Shown piece after piece: positions 22,033 to 32,839 of a stretch of 64,000 nucleotides of DNA. The position numbers were made by a program, and so were the translations under genes. The notes beneath the pieces are model-generated. The model saw only the letters and a list, made by a program, of their open reading frames with translations. It did not search any database and was not told the origin of the DNA. Every line of letters begins with the position of its first letter. The stretch's first letter is position 1. The stretch covers positions 6,210,001 to 6,274,000 of the forward strand of contig CM075675.1 in the NCBI GenBank assembly GCA_037962975.1, in the 5' to 3' direction. Source of the DNA: Clitoria ternatea (lineage: Eukaryota; Streptophyta; Magnoliopsida; Fabales; Fabaceae).

Positions 22033-23028
22033 AAACCGAAACCGAAACCTGTTTCCTTAATAATAATAACTAATGTGTGTTGCCTTGTTTTTTACATACT
22101 CTAGGATTCTATCTAACTGTGTCTGCGTCTCTATTTCCCAGGTTTTGCAGAGAGAGTTCAACTTCCCTCCAAAGCACTTTCCATAAGATGTGAGTGTTCT
22201 TTTTAATATAGTATTCATTGGCCTTGTTCCTTCCTTCATGTTAATAGTGTCTCTTAATTAGTTACTTGTGTCTTCGATGTGTTGAATTTAGCCAAACCAT
22301 TCAAGCATTAAACTTGTTTTTATAACCTACATCGGAATGTACATGGGTTATTTCAGGCAACTCCAAAATTTCATGGAACTTCTTTATTTCTCCTTGTTAA
22401 TCTTGAGTTTCCCCTAACCAAAACTATAAATATCAAATGTTTTTAGTTATTATAAAAAACATTTATTTATCAGATTAAACGTATTTCTACATTTGTTTAT
22501 CCGAAGTATATAGGCGCATTTGAAACATTTATGAGAAACTGTAATATATGTAACAATTTTCTTGCTATACCCGTGTATTTGTTTGCACAGTTGCATTAAA
22601 AGCAGACGCAACATCTGTTTAAAGGCTTCGAAAATATTTACTTGACCTAAATTCAGTCTTCGAAAGAAAACAAAGGAAAAGTCATCAAATAATCTCACTA
22701 TACCAATTTAAATTCTTCCATTTCTTAAATAATTGAAGTGTTTCGCATCTAAATTTTTTTTTATAGATTAGAATAGTTTTGTTTAGGAATCAAAATGTTT
22801 CCCATCTTTGCTTTCACACCAATTTGGATATTTCCCTTTAATACAATACTTGATCATTGAATTTTTCCTATTTTCAATATTAATCAGATCATTAATTTAG
22901 ATTAACCCTATATGCAATATACAATAGTAATGCATTATTACATTTTTGAATCGTGATGCAAAATATGGGAGAGTTAATTAACATGATTAAATTTTTGTAT
23001 TGTTGACAATGGTATAGCAATTGCAACA
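22033..23028. other. 3' region of the trihelix gene and intergenic spacer
   Basis: AATAATAATAAC near 22060 may serve as a polyadenylation signal. The rest is AT-rich with no coding signal. TATAG at 23012-23016 could be a splice acceptor for an upstream exon of the kinase-like gene. Confidence 0.4.
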
Positions 23029-23148
23029 TTGGATTTTCGAGACCCAACCGAGTACTATGTGGACTTACTCCAACGTGCATCATCGCCACAAACACTCCCA
23101 ACTTTGTTCGACTTAAAACGCCACTTGCTAGAGCCACCACCCGAAGAC

Positions 23149-24465
23149 ATGCGTTTTCCTCTAAGAAGAGACGTGTACGAGGACATGCCCCAAGGCAAAG
23201 AACTCTTCTTCACAACCTCAACCGAACCACTAGACTCCCGAACCATCCTATACGACGTCGTCGCCCCCATCATCCGGAACACCACCACCACCTCCTCCAA
23301 CCCTAGTAGCCGAGACTCCTTAATCCCACTCTGGGACGATTGCATCAACAACGTCATAGCAAAGTTCTGCCCCGAAGAATTCACTCTCGTTCGGAAACCC
23401 AATCCTCCACCACCGCCACCTGAGATGTCGACGACGACCACCACAACGTTAATGCAAGACCAATGGCCCAACGTAACAGGTTTCGTAAACAATTATTGCT
23501 TATGGAGAGGCGAAGAAACTGAACACTTCATAGAGGGTCAAGTTCTTCAACCACATCCATCATCAACGTTACTCGCAAAATTACTATGGACATTCATGGA
23601 TCTCCCTTACATCCTCGGTTACTACGCGGTTGGCAAAACGGTGACGTTTTGCGCGATAAGCAGGTCGCAAGAGGGAGTAATAAACCGAACCGATCTACAC
23701 GAAGTTAATCTAACAACCCCAACGGAAAGACTCAAAGCGTTGGTTCCGTGTTTCCGAATCGCAGTTTTGTTGCCGTTATTGAGCAAGCGTTGTTGTAACG
23801 GAAAGGGTTACAGCGACTTCGAGAGGGTTTGTTGCGGAAGCGACGTGGTGACGGAGATCACGCCGAACACGTGCACGAGGGTGTTTACGGAAAAGCGGAA
23901 ATGGTTAGCGGTTAAGGAGGTTTACGAGATCCTAAACCACAGGATCCCGCACGCGGAGTTTATGTGCGGTGGGGATGAGAATGAGTTAACGTTGTCGTTT
24001 AAGCCGAGAGGGTGTGGGGTGAAGCCGAGGAGCTGGGAGGAGTTGGTGGAGGCGTTGAAGTTCGTGACGAAGGCGTTGGTGGCGTTGCACGACTTGTCGT
24101 TCATGCATAGGGATTTGAAGTGGGAGAAGGTGAAGAGGAGGGTGGATAGGGAGAGGGGGGAGTGGTTTGTGTGCGGGTTCGAGGAGGCGGCGGGGGCGCC
24201 GGAGCTGAGCAAGGGGCGGGAGGGGAAGGCGCCGGAGATGGGGAGGGGGTTGCACGGGGTGAAGGTGGACGTGTGGGGGGTGGGGTATCTGATAAGGACG
24301 TGTGGGTTGTTGGGAGGGGTGCCGAGGATGGTGAGGGAGTTGGAGAATCGGTGCATGGAGCAGAGTCCTGAACAGAGACCCACTGCCGCCGACTGTTACC
24401 ACCACCTGCTGCAGCTTCAGTCTTCGCTCTCTGCTTCCGCCGCCGCTGGTGCTCTCTTGATGTGA
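23149..24465 (+). CDS. Single-exon protein kinase-like gene, probable pseudokinase
   Basis: The open frame runs from about 22987 to the TGA at 24463-24465. The first in-frame ATG is at 23149, giving 438 residues. Protein-like sequence continues upstream to at least 23032 (DFRDPTEYYVDLLQRASSP), so an upstream exon or a lost start is likely. The C-terminal half has a kinase fold signature: FMHRDLKWEKV (24103-24135), a damaged activation segment VCGFEEAA instead of DFG, then KAPEM, VDVWGVGYL and a late SPEQRPTAADC. The HRD aspartate is present, the usual asparagine five residues on is Lys, and the DFG aspartate is missing, so catalysis is doubtful. The N-terminal half (LWDDCINNVIAKFCPEEF, LLWTFMDLPYILGYYAVG) is not a family I can name. 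Codon use shifts from C-ending to G-ending along the gene. It lies 1 kb downstream of the trihelix gene, same strand, with no evident functional link. Confidence 0.7.
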   Translation: MRFPLRRDVYEDMPQGKELFFTTSTEPLDSRTILYDVVAPIIRNTTTTSSNPSSRDSLIPLWDDCINNVIAKFCPEEFTLVRKPNPPPPPPEMSTTTTTTLMQDQWPNVTGFVNNYCLWRGEETEHFIEGQVLQPHPSSTLLAKLLWTFMDLPYILGYYAVGKTVTFCAISRSQEGVINRTDLHEVNLTTPTERLKALVPCFRIAVLLPLLSKRCCNGKGYSDFERVCCGSDVVTEITPNTCTRVFTEKRKWLAVKEVYEILNHRIPHAEFMCGGDENELTLSFKPRGCGVKPRSWEELVEALKFVTKALVALHDLSFMHRDLKWEKVKRRVDRERGEWFVCGFEEAAGAPELSKGREGKAPEMGRGLHGVKVDVWGVGYLIRTCGLLGGVPRMVRELENRCMEQSPEQRPTAADCYHHLLQLQSSLSASAAAGALLM

Positions 24466-26246
24466 CATTTGACGCATGATGTTACACTTTGTTTTGTTCT
24501 TTTTCATGTAGTTGAGGTTTGGTGGTGAATAATAATGTTTCTGGGAAGGGAGGGGAAGGTTTGAATTTGTTGTGCTCTGGGTTTTATGTGATGTTCGGAT
24601 TGGATGTTGTTGAGGATTTATTATTGGAAAAAAGAGATATTTTTTCAAAATAAGATTATTTGTTTTCTTAATATGTTCATGCTAAAATCGGATTTCATAT
24701 GCTAGCTCGGTTAATTTTTTTTATTGGTATCAATTTAATTATACTACCTCTAAGACTTTTTTCAAAAAAAATTGTTCCTTAATATAATACCGGATTTTAA
24801 ATTTTAATGTTATTATTTTTTTATTTAAATACCTTATATTAATATATAATTTTTATTGGAATTAATACGATAATATTTTAGTTAGATTATTTATCTATTT
24901 AATAATAATTGGGTAGTAAAAAGAATAAATAAAGAATATTTAATGATAAGTGATAATTATTTTAAAGATAATGTTAAAAAATTATTATAAATTTTAAATT
25001 TTTTTAATAATTTAAAGTTAGATGAACGGGTTTTAAGATAATGGACGTAATAATTTAATTTTTAATTCAGTAAGGGTCCGTTTTGAATCACTGCTTAATT
25101 CTTAATTAAGTCAGGTATATAACTTTAGAAATATTGATTCTAAGCTGTCAAGTTGAACAATATTTTATGAGTATTTTATACTGTTGGTATGTTTTTTAAT
25201 TTGTCTGCCGTGGTGCTTTCTTTAAAAAAAAATCATAAGTTAAGATGAAGTCTTATTAGTGTTAGGTTACGCGCTTGATCAATATTTATTTATAACTCGT
25301 CTATTAATAACATTTTTATATTGGTTATAAGTTTAATTTTTTAATTAACTTTATTAATCATTTTTTACAATATTAAATAACATGTTCAATGTGTCCTTTC
25401 TTCTATATATAATAATTTAACTAATTGAGTGAATCCTTTAATTATAATACTGTGAAAGTAAATAAATAATTAGAAATATAGGGACATAATTGGTAAAAAA
25501 GTATTAAACATCGTCTCGGAAAAATTTAATGATTTGAGTACTTTTAAAAAATTGTATGCGTTTGGTTGTGATTCAATAATGATTTGAGTACTTTTAAAAG
25601 ATTTAGTACTATATTCTTTATATCTTTCTGTTTCTCGGTTTATTATATGGAGTGTATAATTATTTATCATTTGTTAATTTTTTTTATTTAAAAAAATGTT
25701 TACCTTTTCGAAATTTGATTGGTCGTATTCATGTTGAGTTCTAAGCACTTGAAAGAAAGATTGAAATCTTCTATTCAGTAAATAACACTTGTAATCTATT
25801 CATGTAATCATTTCATTTCTTTTAATTGGAACCTCTTCTTTTCTTTATTTCTCATCTTTTGAACAACACTTGTAATCTTGGAATCAAACAAAAACAACAC
25901 TTATGCGTGTGGTGCAAATTAAAAGAGATTGTTTTGTTTTTCCAAAAGAAAATTTGTCTGGTAAATTTTAGTGGTTTATTTGTCTTTCACTGAATCCAAA
26001 TTATTGCAACATCATCAGTATATATAAAATTCGAATGTAAGATCATAAATTAAGCAAAAATAACTCTTAATGCAAGAATGTACTATAATATTTGAATGAT
26101 AAGTTTTAACAGAGACGTGAATTTGTCAACAGTAAAAGTTTCTAACGATTAGTTTTGCAAATTTTATATTTAAGAAAAAAGATTTGAGATAGGTGTGTGA
26201 TGTGAAGAGTAATTAATTAAGGACAAATTCTGGAGGTTATGTAATG
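24466..26246. other. AT-rich intergenic DNA with small tandem duplications
   Basis: No gene. A 22-bp phrase (AATGATTTGAGTACTTTTAA plus two bases) is duplicated 49 bp apart at about 25528 and 25577. Confidence 0.5.
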
Positions 26247-26429
26247 TTATGGGGCATTGGAGTTGGAATTGGCGGCTGATGGTGCCTGTGAGGTGAGTTT
26301 CATCAAATCAAATTCTGGAGGCAGTGCAGTATAGCAGTGTTTTTCAGTTTTGGATTGGTACTTCTCGAAACCACCATGCCATTGCCAGCTTAGCTTGTGT
26401 GTGAGAAACTTTAATACTTCATTAATTTT
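26247..26429 (-). pseudogene. Orphan terminal-exon-like ORF, family not recognised
   Basis: The minus strand has TTAATTTTCAG, a good splice acceptor, immediately before an in-frame stretch of 60 codons. It includes KLSWQWHGGFEKYQSKTEKH, CYTALPPEFDLMKL and a Ser/Asn/Ala tail ending in TAA at 26247. Composition is protein-like and more GC-rich than the flanks. No upstream exon with a matching donor was found. It could be the last exon of a minus-strand gene with a long intron, or a gene fragment copied by a transposon. Confidence 0.4.
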
Positions 26430-27059
26430 CTGAAAATTAATATAAGTATAGACAATTTGATATTGAAAATATAAAATAAATAATATCATAAATAGTAAAC
26501 AAAAATAAAATGGGAATTTATAATAAAAAATTTAAAATATATCCAATAATGTCTAATGTAATTAGTGTATGAATATATCAAATAATGTCTAATGTAATCA
26601 TTTTAACGATTAAACGAGTTGAATAATTTAATTAATCTGTAATATTTTTAAAAGTTTGACTTTATTCTTTAATGTAATTAGTAAATGAAGGCCATCTTAA
26701 CCCCTTATTTATATTTTTTCTTATATATCTTACAATTTCTAAGATTATTTTTATATAAAAATTGTAGTGAATAATGTCATTTTGTAAATTTAAAAATCAA
26801 AGTAAAATTTTTCAAATCTAAAGAATTAAATTTTAATGTAGACACATATAATATTAAAACTAACGCCATGGTAGTTTGTGGGTTTTAGTTTTAAAAATTA
26901 AAATTTGTTTTTATTTTTTAGTTTTGTATTTTTATTTATAGGGTTTTGAAATTTTAAAAGTTGTTGTAAAAGTTTTATAATTAAAATAAGACTATTATAC
27001 ACATAAATAATAAATAATAAGAATAATATAATAATATTAATAGTAATAATAAATATTCT
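26430..27059. other. AT-rich intergenic DNA, no gene
   Basis: AATAATGTCTAATGTAAT is repeated at about 26545 and 26582. Nothing else seen. Confidence 0.5.
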
Positions 27060-27818
27060 ACTATGATGGCAGTGACAGTGGCAGTAACATTGGTGGTGGT
27101 AGTTATGATAATGTCACCTACAACTATGATAATGGTGGTAGTGGCGATGGTAGTGGAGGAGGTGGTAGATGGTGACGATGACAACGATATTGGTGATGAA
27201 GGTCATTGTCGTGGTGACGACACTTATAGCTTAATGATGGAGGTGGGGACTGTGGCAACGATAATGCAGATGGTGATGGTGGCGATACTGCTGGTTGTAG
27301 TGGTGGTGACAGTGTCATGCTGTGGGGATGCTGATGGTAGAGGTGGTGACAATAGTAGCAAAGGTGGTTGTCGTGAAAGGATGGTGGTGATCGCGACCGT
27401 GGTAATAGGTGGTGGAGGGTGTGGTGATAACAGGAGTGATAATGGTGATAATGGCGGTTATAGTAGCAATGATAGTTGTGGTGGTAGGGTAGTGATGGTG
27501 GTAGAGATGGTGGCTATGGTGACGATGTTGGCGATGATGGTGGTTGCAGCGATGGTGCTAGTGGTGGAGGGTGTGGTGATGGTGGAAACGATAATGGTAA
27601 TGGTGGTTGCGGTTATAGGGTGGTGGCGGTCATGGCGCTAGTGGTGGCGGGGGTGTGGTGATGTGGGAACAACAATGACCATAGTGACGATGGTGGTTGT
27701 GGTGGTGGTGACGACCATTGGTGATGATCATTGGTGACGATGATGGTGATAAGGGTGACAACAGTGGCGGTGAGGGTGACAATAGCGATGGTGGTAGTAG
27801 TATAGTAACAACGATGAT
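27060..27818. repeat. Degenerate GTG/GAT trinucleotide repeat, left part
   Basis: About 760 bp of GGT, GTG, GAT and GAC triplets. The 192-codon Val/Met/Gly-rich frame across it is an artefact of composition. The same repeat resumes at 31011-31110 after the nested insertions, so the two parts were once one tract. Confidence 0.88.
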
Positions 27819-30800
27819 TAGGGAGGAAATTGGCTAAGCAAGGTTGGGTTTTGAAAGGCCCAAGCCTGACCTACTTTCAAATGTCATGGTCTGAGCCTGA
27901 CCTATTAGCCCATTAAAAACTTTTCTTAAGGCATGGTCTGACCTGTTTGAAGGCATGACCCGTTTAAAAGCCTATTTAAATGACCTGTTTGCAATTAGCC
28001 TTTCAAAAGATCAACAACTACCTTAAAAGCCTATCAAACTACATAGGCTGATAGACCTATTACTATAAACGAGTTTATCAATATAAACTGGCCTATCAAT
28101 ATAAATAAGCCAACTGCACTTGTAACATCCCTGGTGTTTTAATGATTGGAATAAATAAATAAATGTATGATTAAGTAAAAATAATAAGAATTAAGTGATA
28201 TGAAGTGAATTATTGGGTTTTAAAATGAATTTCAAAGGAAATGAAGGATCAGAGCCTGACGCGTAGCGTGGCATGAGCGCGTAGCGTCAGGGTACAATTA
28301 ATGACCTGACGCGTAGTGTCAGTGTCACAATCAGTTTTTAAATGGAGCAAGCAAAACAGAATGATGGAGCACTCTTTTCTTCCTTTTTTCTTCTCTCTTG
28401 CGAGTTATGCTCAAGATTTGGTGAAAACTTGTGATTCTTTCGTTTTTGGACCTTGAGAGTTGAGGTGATGCATGTAGGAACCTCTATTTTAAGCTCTCTT
28501 CCCCTCGTTCCCCTTTCCTCTCTCAAAACTGAATTTATATGTGGTGGGGAAGGCTTGGATTTTTAGTCTTAAGGCTCTTGGAAGCTTGGGTTTTGTGTTT
28601 GACATATCGAGGAAGCCAAATGTTTTGGTGACCGTAGTGTCAGAATGAGTGCCGGAGAGGTGATTGACAAAGTGGGCATTGCGTTTGGAAGAGGAACCAT
28701 GAATCAAGTGATTGGAGGATGTAACTGACACCAAGAACAACGCAAGGAAGCTTGGAATCGAGGTAAAGGGGTGTTCGGGTCGTAATTAATTAGGATTGAT
28801 ATGTATGGTAGTTTCAGGAAAATTAGAAGTTAAGTAGGAATTGCTAGAATGTTTATAGAATAGTTAGATGTTAATTATGTATGTGTGTGTGGATGATTAG
28901 ATAAATATATTGTATGAATATGTGATATATTAGTTGCTTAATTGATAAGTAAAATGAATAAGGGCGTACGTAAATTATGATTATATGTGACATTTTGTGA
29001 ATAATAAATTAGAATGGATATGTATGAGGTTTCTTGCTATATATGACATTAAATTATGGATAACTTATGAGAATGGATGAGATAATAATTGTTGTGATGT
29101 TATAGCATGGCATGTGAGGGTCGGGTCTATGTGGCCACCTTGTGTGATGGTAAATTGTCAATTTCTGACAATTATAAATGAATTTGATGATGTTAAGCCA
29201 TCTATGATATGTTTATGTGGTGTGGGACGGTCGACGATATGTGTTGCCCCTCATTTTTGACTCCTGTGGTGTTTGAGGCCCAGTTGAGCTACCCAGTGGT
29301 CAAGTAGGATTCAGTGGTTGAGGTGGAAAGTCAAGTAGGACTCAGTGGATCAAGCAGGGTTCACGGGGTGTCAAGTAGGACCCTTAGTTGAAGGCCAATC
29401 CTGTAGTATCCGGATACTAAAAGTCAGAATGCATGTGAGTCAGTTGTTAAATATATGAATTGACATTGATTTATGTTTTATGATATATTTGATGATTGAG
29501 TGTAATTATGGTAGGAGTAAGGATATTGATAAATGCTAAATGTAATGAGTACGCGATTTAATATGCTTATGATATTTCCATTGAAGCTTAGATAAATAAC
29601 GAATATAACATAGAATAGTAAATGGTTATATTTATTTATAATTACCATTCTATATTAATTATAATATTCTAAACACTCACCCTTGCTGTGGTTTTATCTA
29701 ATTTAGTGACCAGTGACAGGGAGGGTTCTACTGTCCCGGAGGGTGCGCCAAGCGGATAGTGGATGCCAAGGAGCAGTGGACGTTAAGAAATGAATTGATT
29801 ATGCTATATGTTTAGTGTATGTAATGATAACTTGCTTTTCATGTGGTTTGATGGATTAGTTAGTATGTTGATGTTATATAACCATATTATGATGACAGTG
29901 ATGATCTTATAATTAGTTGATGATGAAATGATGATATTATTGACGATTATGTTGAATGCGTGCGAATTAGGCTATTAGTGGCACGAAGCCAACATATATG
30001 TGGTTGATTATTGCAATGGGAAAGTCTTGTTGTTTTTTGTGAGTTGTGTGTGTGATGTGATTAGGAAATTAGGTGATGAATTGATGAATTAGATGATTTG
30101 ATGCATATTGAGGAATGTGTGTATTATGTGAAATTAGGAACTAAATAGGTGATTTTGAGATCCGACGAGTTTTGGAACCCCCGGAAGGGACCAATAGGTT
30201 TCCTAGGTCATTTAGAATCTGTTCTTGGACAATTTAGAGTACATTTAGATAGTTTGGTGCATATATTTGCATATAAGTTGAATCAAATGTATTTTTGTGC
30301 ATACCTTACGCATATGATGGGATTTTGACGAATGGACAATGTCAACAGTTCCGGAATGGGAGAAACATGTGTAGCCCGTGAAGTTTCATGGCAATCAGAC
30401 CCGAAACAGGCCAATTGAGTAGGTTAGAAGTTGACTGATTGACCTAAAATGCATAACAACATCAGGTGCTGTTCCTGTTTTCCAAAACTTATGTTTTTGC
30501 ATTTGGTTGACATTTTAGGTTTTAAAATATTTTATGTAATGCATTTTGGGGTTTTTAATTGAAAACGAGTATTTTCATAAATATCAGATTATCAATCAAT
30601 TAAGTTGCGATTTTTTTTTGTAAATTTTAATTAAACAAATAAAAATAAAGGGAAAATAACTAAGGGCGTTACAACACTTGAGTTTAAATTTAGCAAGATA
30701 AATACAACTTCTCATATAAAGTAAAAGTAATTAAATCCAAAATAAAATTTTATATTATAAAAAAATTATTATATCTGTAATATAAATTTATATTATTTAA

Positions 30801-31010
30801 ATATGCAATATGTATATATATATATATATTATTTTTATGTTATAAATATATACAAATAATTAATAGTTAGACTAATTAGATGAGTCACGGTCTGGTGGGC
30901 TTCAAAGGCTTTTTAAAAAGCCTATGACTTGACCTATTTGCTTAAAAAAACTTTTTAAAAGCTTAGACCTAACATTCTATCCCGACAAATCTGACTCATT
31001 TCTATCCCTA
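27819..31010. mobile_element. hAT-like non-autonomous element, split by a solo LTR
   Basis: The outer sequence starts TAGGGAGGAAATTGGC at 27819 and ends TTTCTATCCCTA at 31010, whose complement TAGGGATAGAAATGAG is a diverged inverted repeat of the start. Inside are repeated AAAGCCTAT, AGGCTTTT and GACCTATT/GACCTACT words on both arms. Flanking 8-mers ACGATGAT and CCAGTGAT agree at five positions, a weak target duplication. Without the internal LTR it would be about 0.63 kb with no coding capacity. The hAT assignment rests on end type and duplication size only. Confidence 0.55.
28121..30673 (+). mobile_element. Large solo LTR, Ty3/gypsy-type, about 2.55 kb
   Basis: The sequence begins TGTAACATCCCTGG and ends GGGCGTTACA, with flanks GCACT and ACACT (four of five bases identical). 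No gag or pol lies within it. It contains a GC-richer 5' third with a hairpin-like GACGCGTAGCGT repeated three times (28258-28320), and a run of TCAAGTAGGACTCAGTGG-like phrases at 29300-29385. The TG...CA ends, size and absence of internal domains fit a solo LTR left by recombination. Strand is inferred from the order of promoter-like and 3'-like parts. Confidence 0.65.
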
Positions 31011-31110
31011 CCAGTGATGGTGATAATAGTGGCAATAGTGAGGGTGACATGGTGATGGTAGGGGTAGTGTGGCAGTACACTGGTGGTGATGATTATAGAT
31101 AATGATGGTT
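31011..31110. repeat. GTG/GAT repeat, right part
   Basis: Continuation of the tract broken at 27818: GATGGTGATAATAGTGGCAA and similar. Confidence 0.8.
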
Positions 31111-32839
31111 AAAAATTTACAAAACTAAAAACAAAAATAAAAATTCATATTTTCTTATTTTAAAAAATAATTAAAAATTATTTTAGAAATAAATTATATT
31201 AAACGAGTTTTGTTTTCAACTTAATTTTTAAAAATAAAAAACAAGAAACTCGGGGACCATTCTAAACATGCCTAACATAAAGGTTAAGGCTTTTTTCTAT
31301 TCCCTCATCGTTGGTCATTTCGTTTGGTAAAATAAGTAAAATGACATTGAGGTTGATGTTTTATAGGTTTTGAATAATTAATAATCTGTTGAAATTGCTC
31401 TCCTTGAAGTCATAATATAGTTACTACTACTTTTTGACAAATACATCCATATCCATGTGTGTACGAATAAATCGATTCTATTCAATCACTTGTTTAAAGC
31501 AATAGATTTCTTTTAAATTATATATATATTTGTACAATATTGTGCGGTATAACAAATAAAAAATTATTTAAAATCATGTTGAAGTCACGTTAAAATTACA
31601 TGAACTATATAAGTGTTAATTTAAAATAAAGTTTTTCAATTTCGTTATTTTTTTTTTAAATTTTGAACCTTTCGTCGGTTTAAAAATTCGATATAAAAAT
31701 TATATATTGAAGTTTGAAGATATTTGTAACTTGTGTGAATGAATATTGAGGCAAATTTTCCTTTTGTCCGGTCAGTGAAACTTTTGTTTTTTGTTTGTAG
31801 TCCGGTCCGTGAAACTTATATTCGTACCTTGAGACATGAAAGCGTAGATGTGAGAAGCTTTTATTAATGATCTAATAATGAAAATGGTTGCTGGCTCATC
31901 ATTTATTAATGGTTTATTAAGGGTCTGTTTTAATGGGCAAAATAAGAAAAAACATATTAGGATAAAGGAATATGATAGAGGGGATAAAAATACGATATTG
32001 TTGTGATGGGGGTTATGGCTGAAGGCTGATCTCAGAAAAAAAATAATTTGAAGTTTTTTTACAAATGTAATTGTTACATATATAATTTTTAAAATATTGA
32101 GAAAACTTCTTGTTACAACAATGCTAATTAAAAAATGAAATTTTGAGTTCGGGAATTGAATTATAGATGGGGAAAGTATTAGCATTACATACTGTTCATC
32201 ATAAGACGGTTATCTATCATATACATTTTAAATAGCCAAAACTAATTTAACCTCTTAAAGAAATAGATAATCATGGAATGGCACGAGTAGACGAGCAATG
32301 ACAAAGGGACAATGGAGAAAGTCTTCAAAGTGGGATCAACAAGAATGTCATTACTTTCTCTGTAAAGTCAAGGAAAGCTGACACATATGTAGACATTTCA
32401 AACATAACTAGATGTATGCATCATTATGCTCTAAGTAAAACCCTAAACCTCTAGCTGATACCAATTCATTGTATGACACCAGCTATCTTGGGGAATATAA
32501 TTGTGAAGCTTATGATGACACTAGTCATGGTAGTGTTGACACCAATATGAGCCTTATTGATACTGATATTAGACCTAGATCATTTACCTTATAGCTTGTG
32601 GAAGTGACCTAAGGGTTTCTTCATTAGGCTTGATGTGTGGTGACTTTGGTTAGTCTTGCGGAACCGATGTTTCAAGTTTGTTTGTTTTTGTTTAAAATTT
32701 TTGTCAGTATGTTGTGTTTGCAGGGGGCCGCGCCGCTAAGACCTCTTTTAATGTTAGGTTTTGTTATTGATATGTGTATGCTTAGGACTGGTTGCGATGC
32801 TTCATTATCCATACAGTTGTTGCTCGAAATATAAAATCA
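31111..32839. other. Intergenic DNA, decayed repeats, no gene
   Basis: At 31766-31816 the phrase GTCCGGTCAGTGAAACTT is repeated as GTCCGGTCCGTGAAACTT about 36 bp later, a type common in plant repeats. The remaining sequence shows no coding signal. Confidence 0.4.

Noticed and set aside
23986..24648. 220-codon antisense frame with Pro/His/Leu-rich sequence
   Set aside because: Shadow of the G-rich third-codon positions of the kinase-like gene.
27063..27641. 192-codon Val/Met/Gly-rich frame
   Set aside because: Trinucleotide repeat composition; no start context, no domain, tract broken by insertions.
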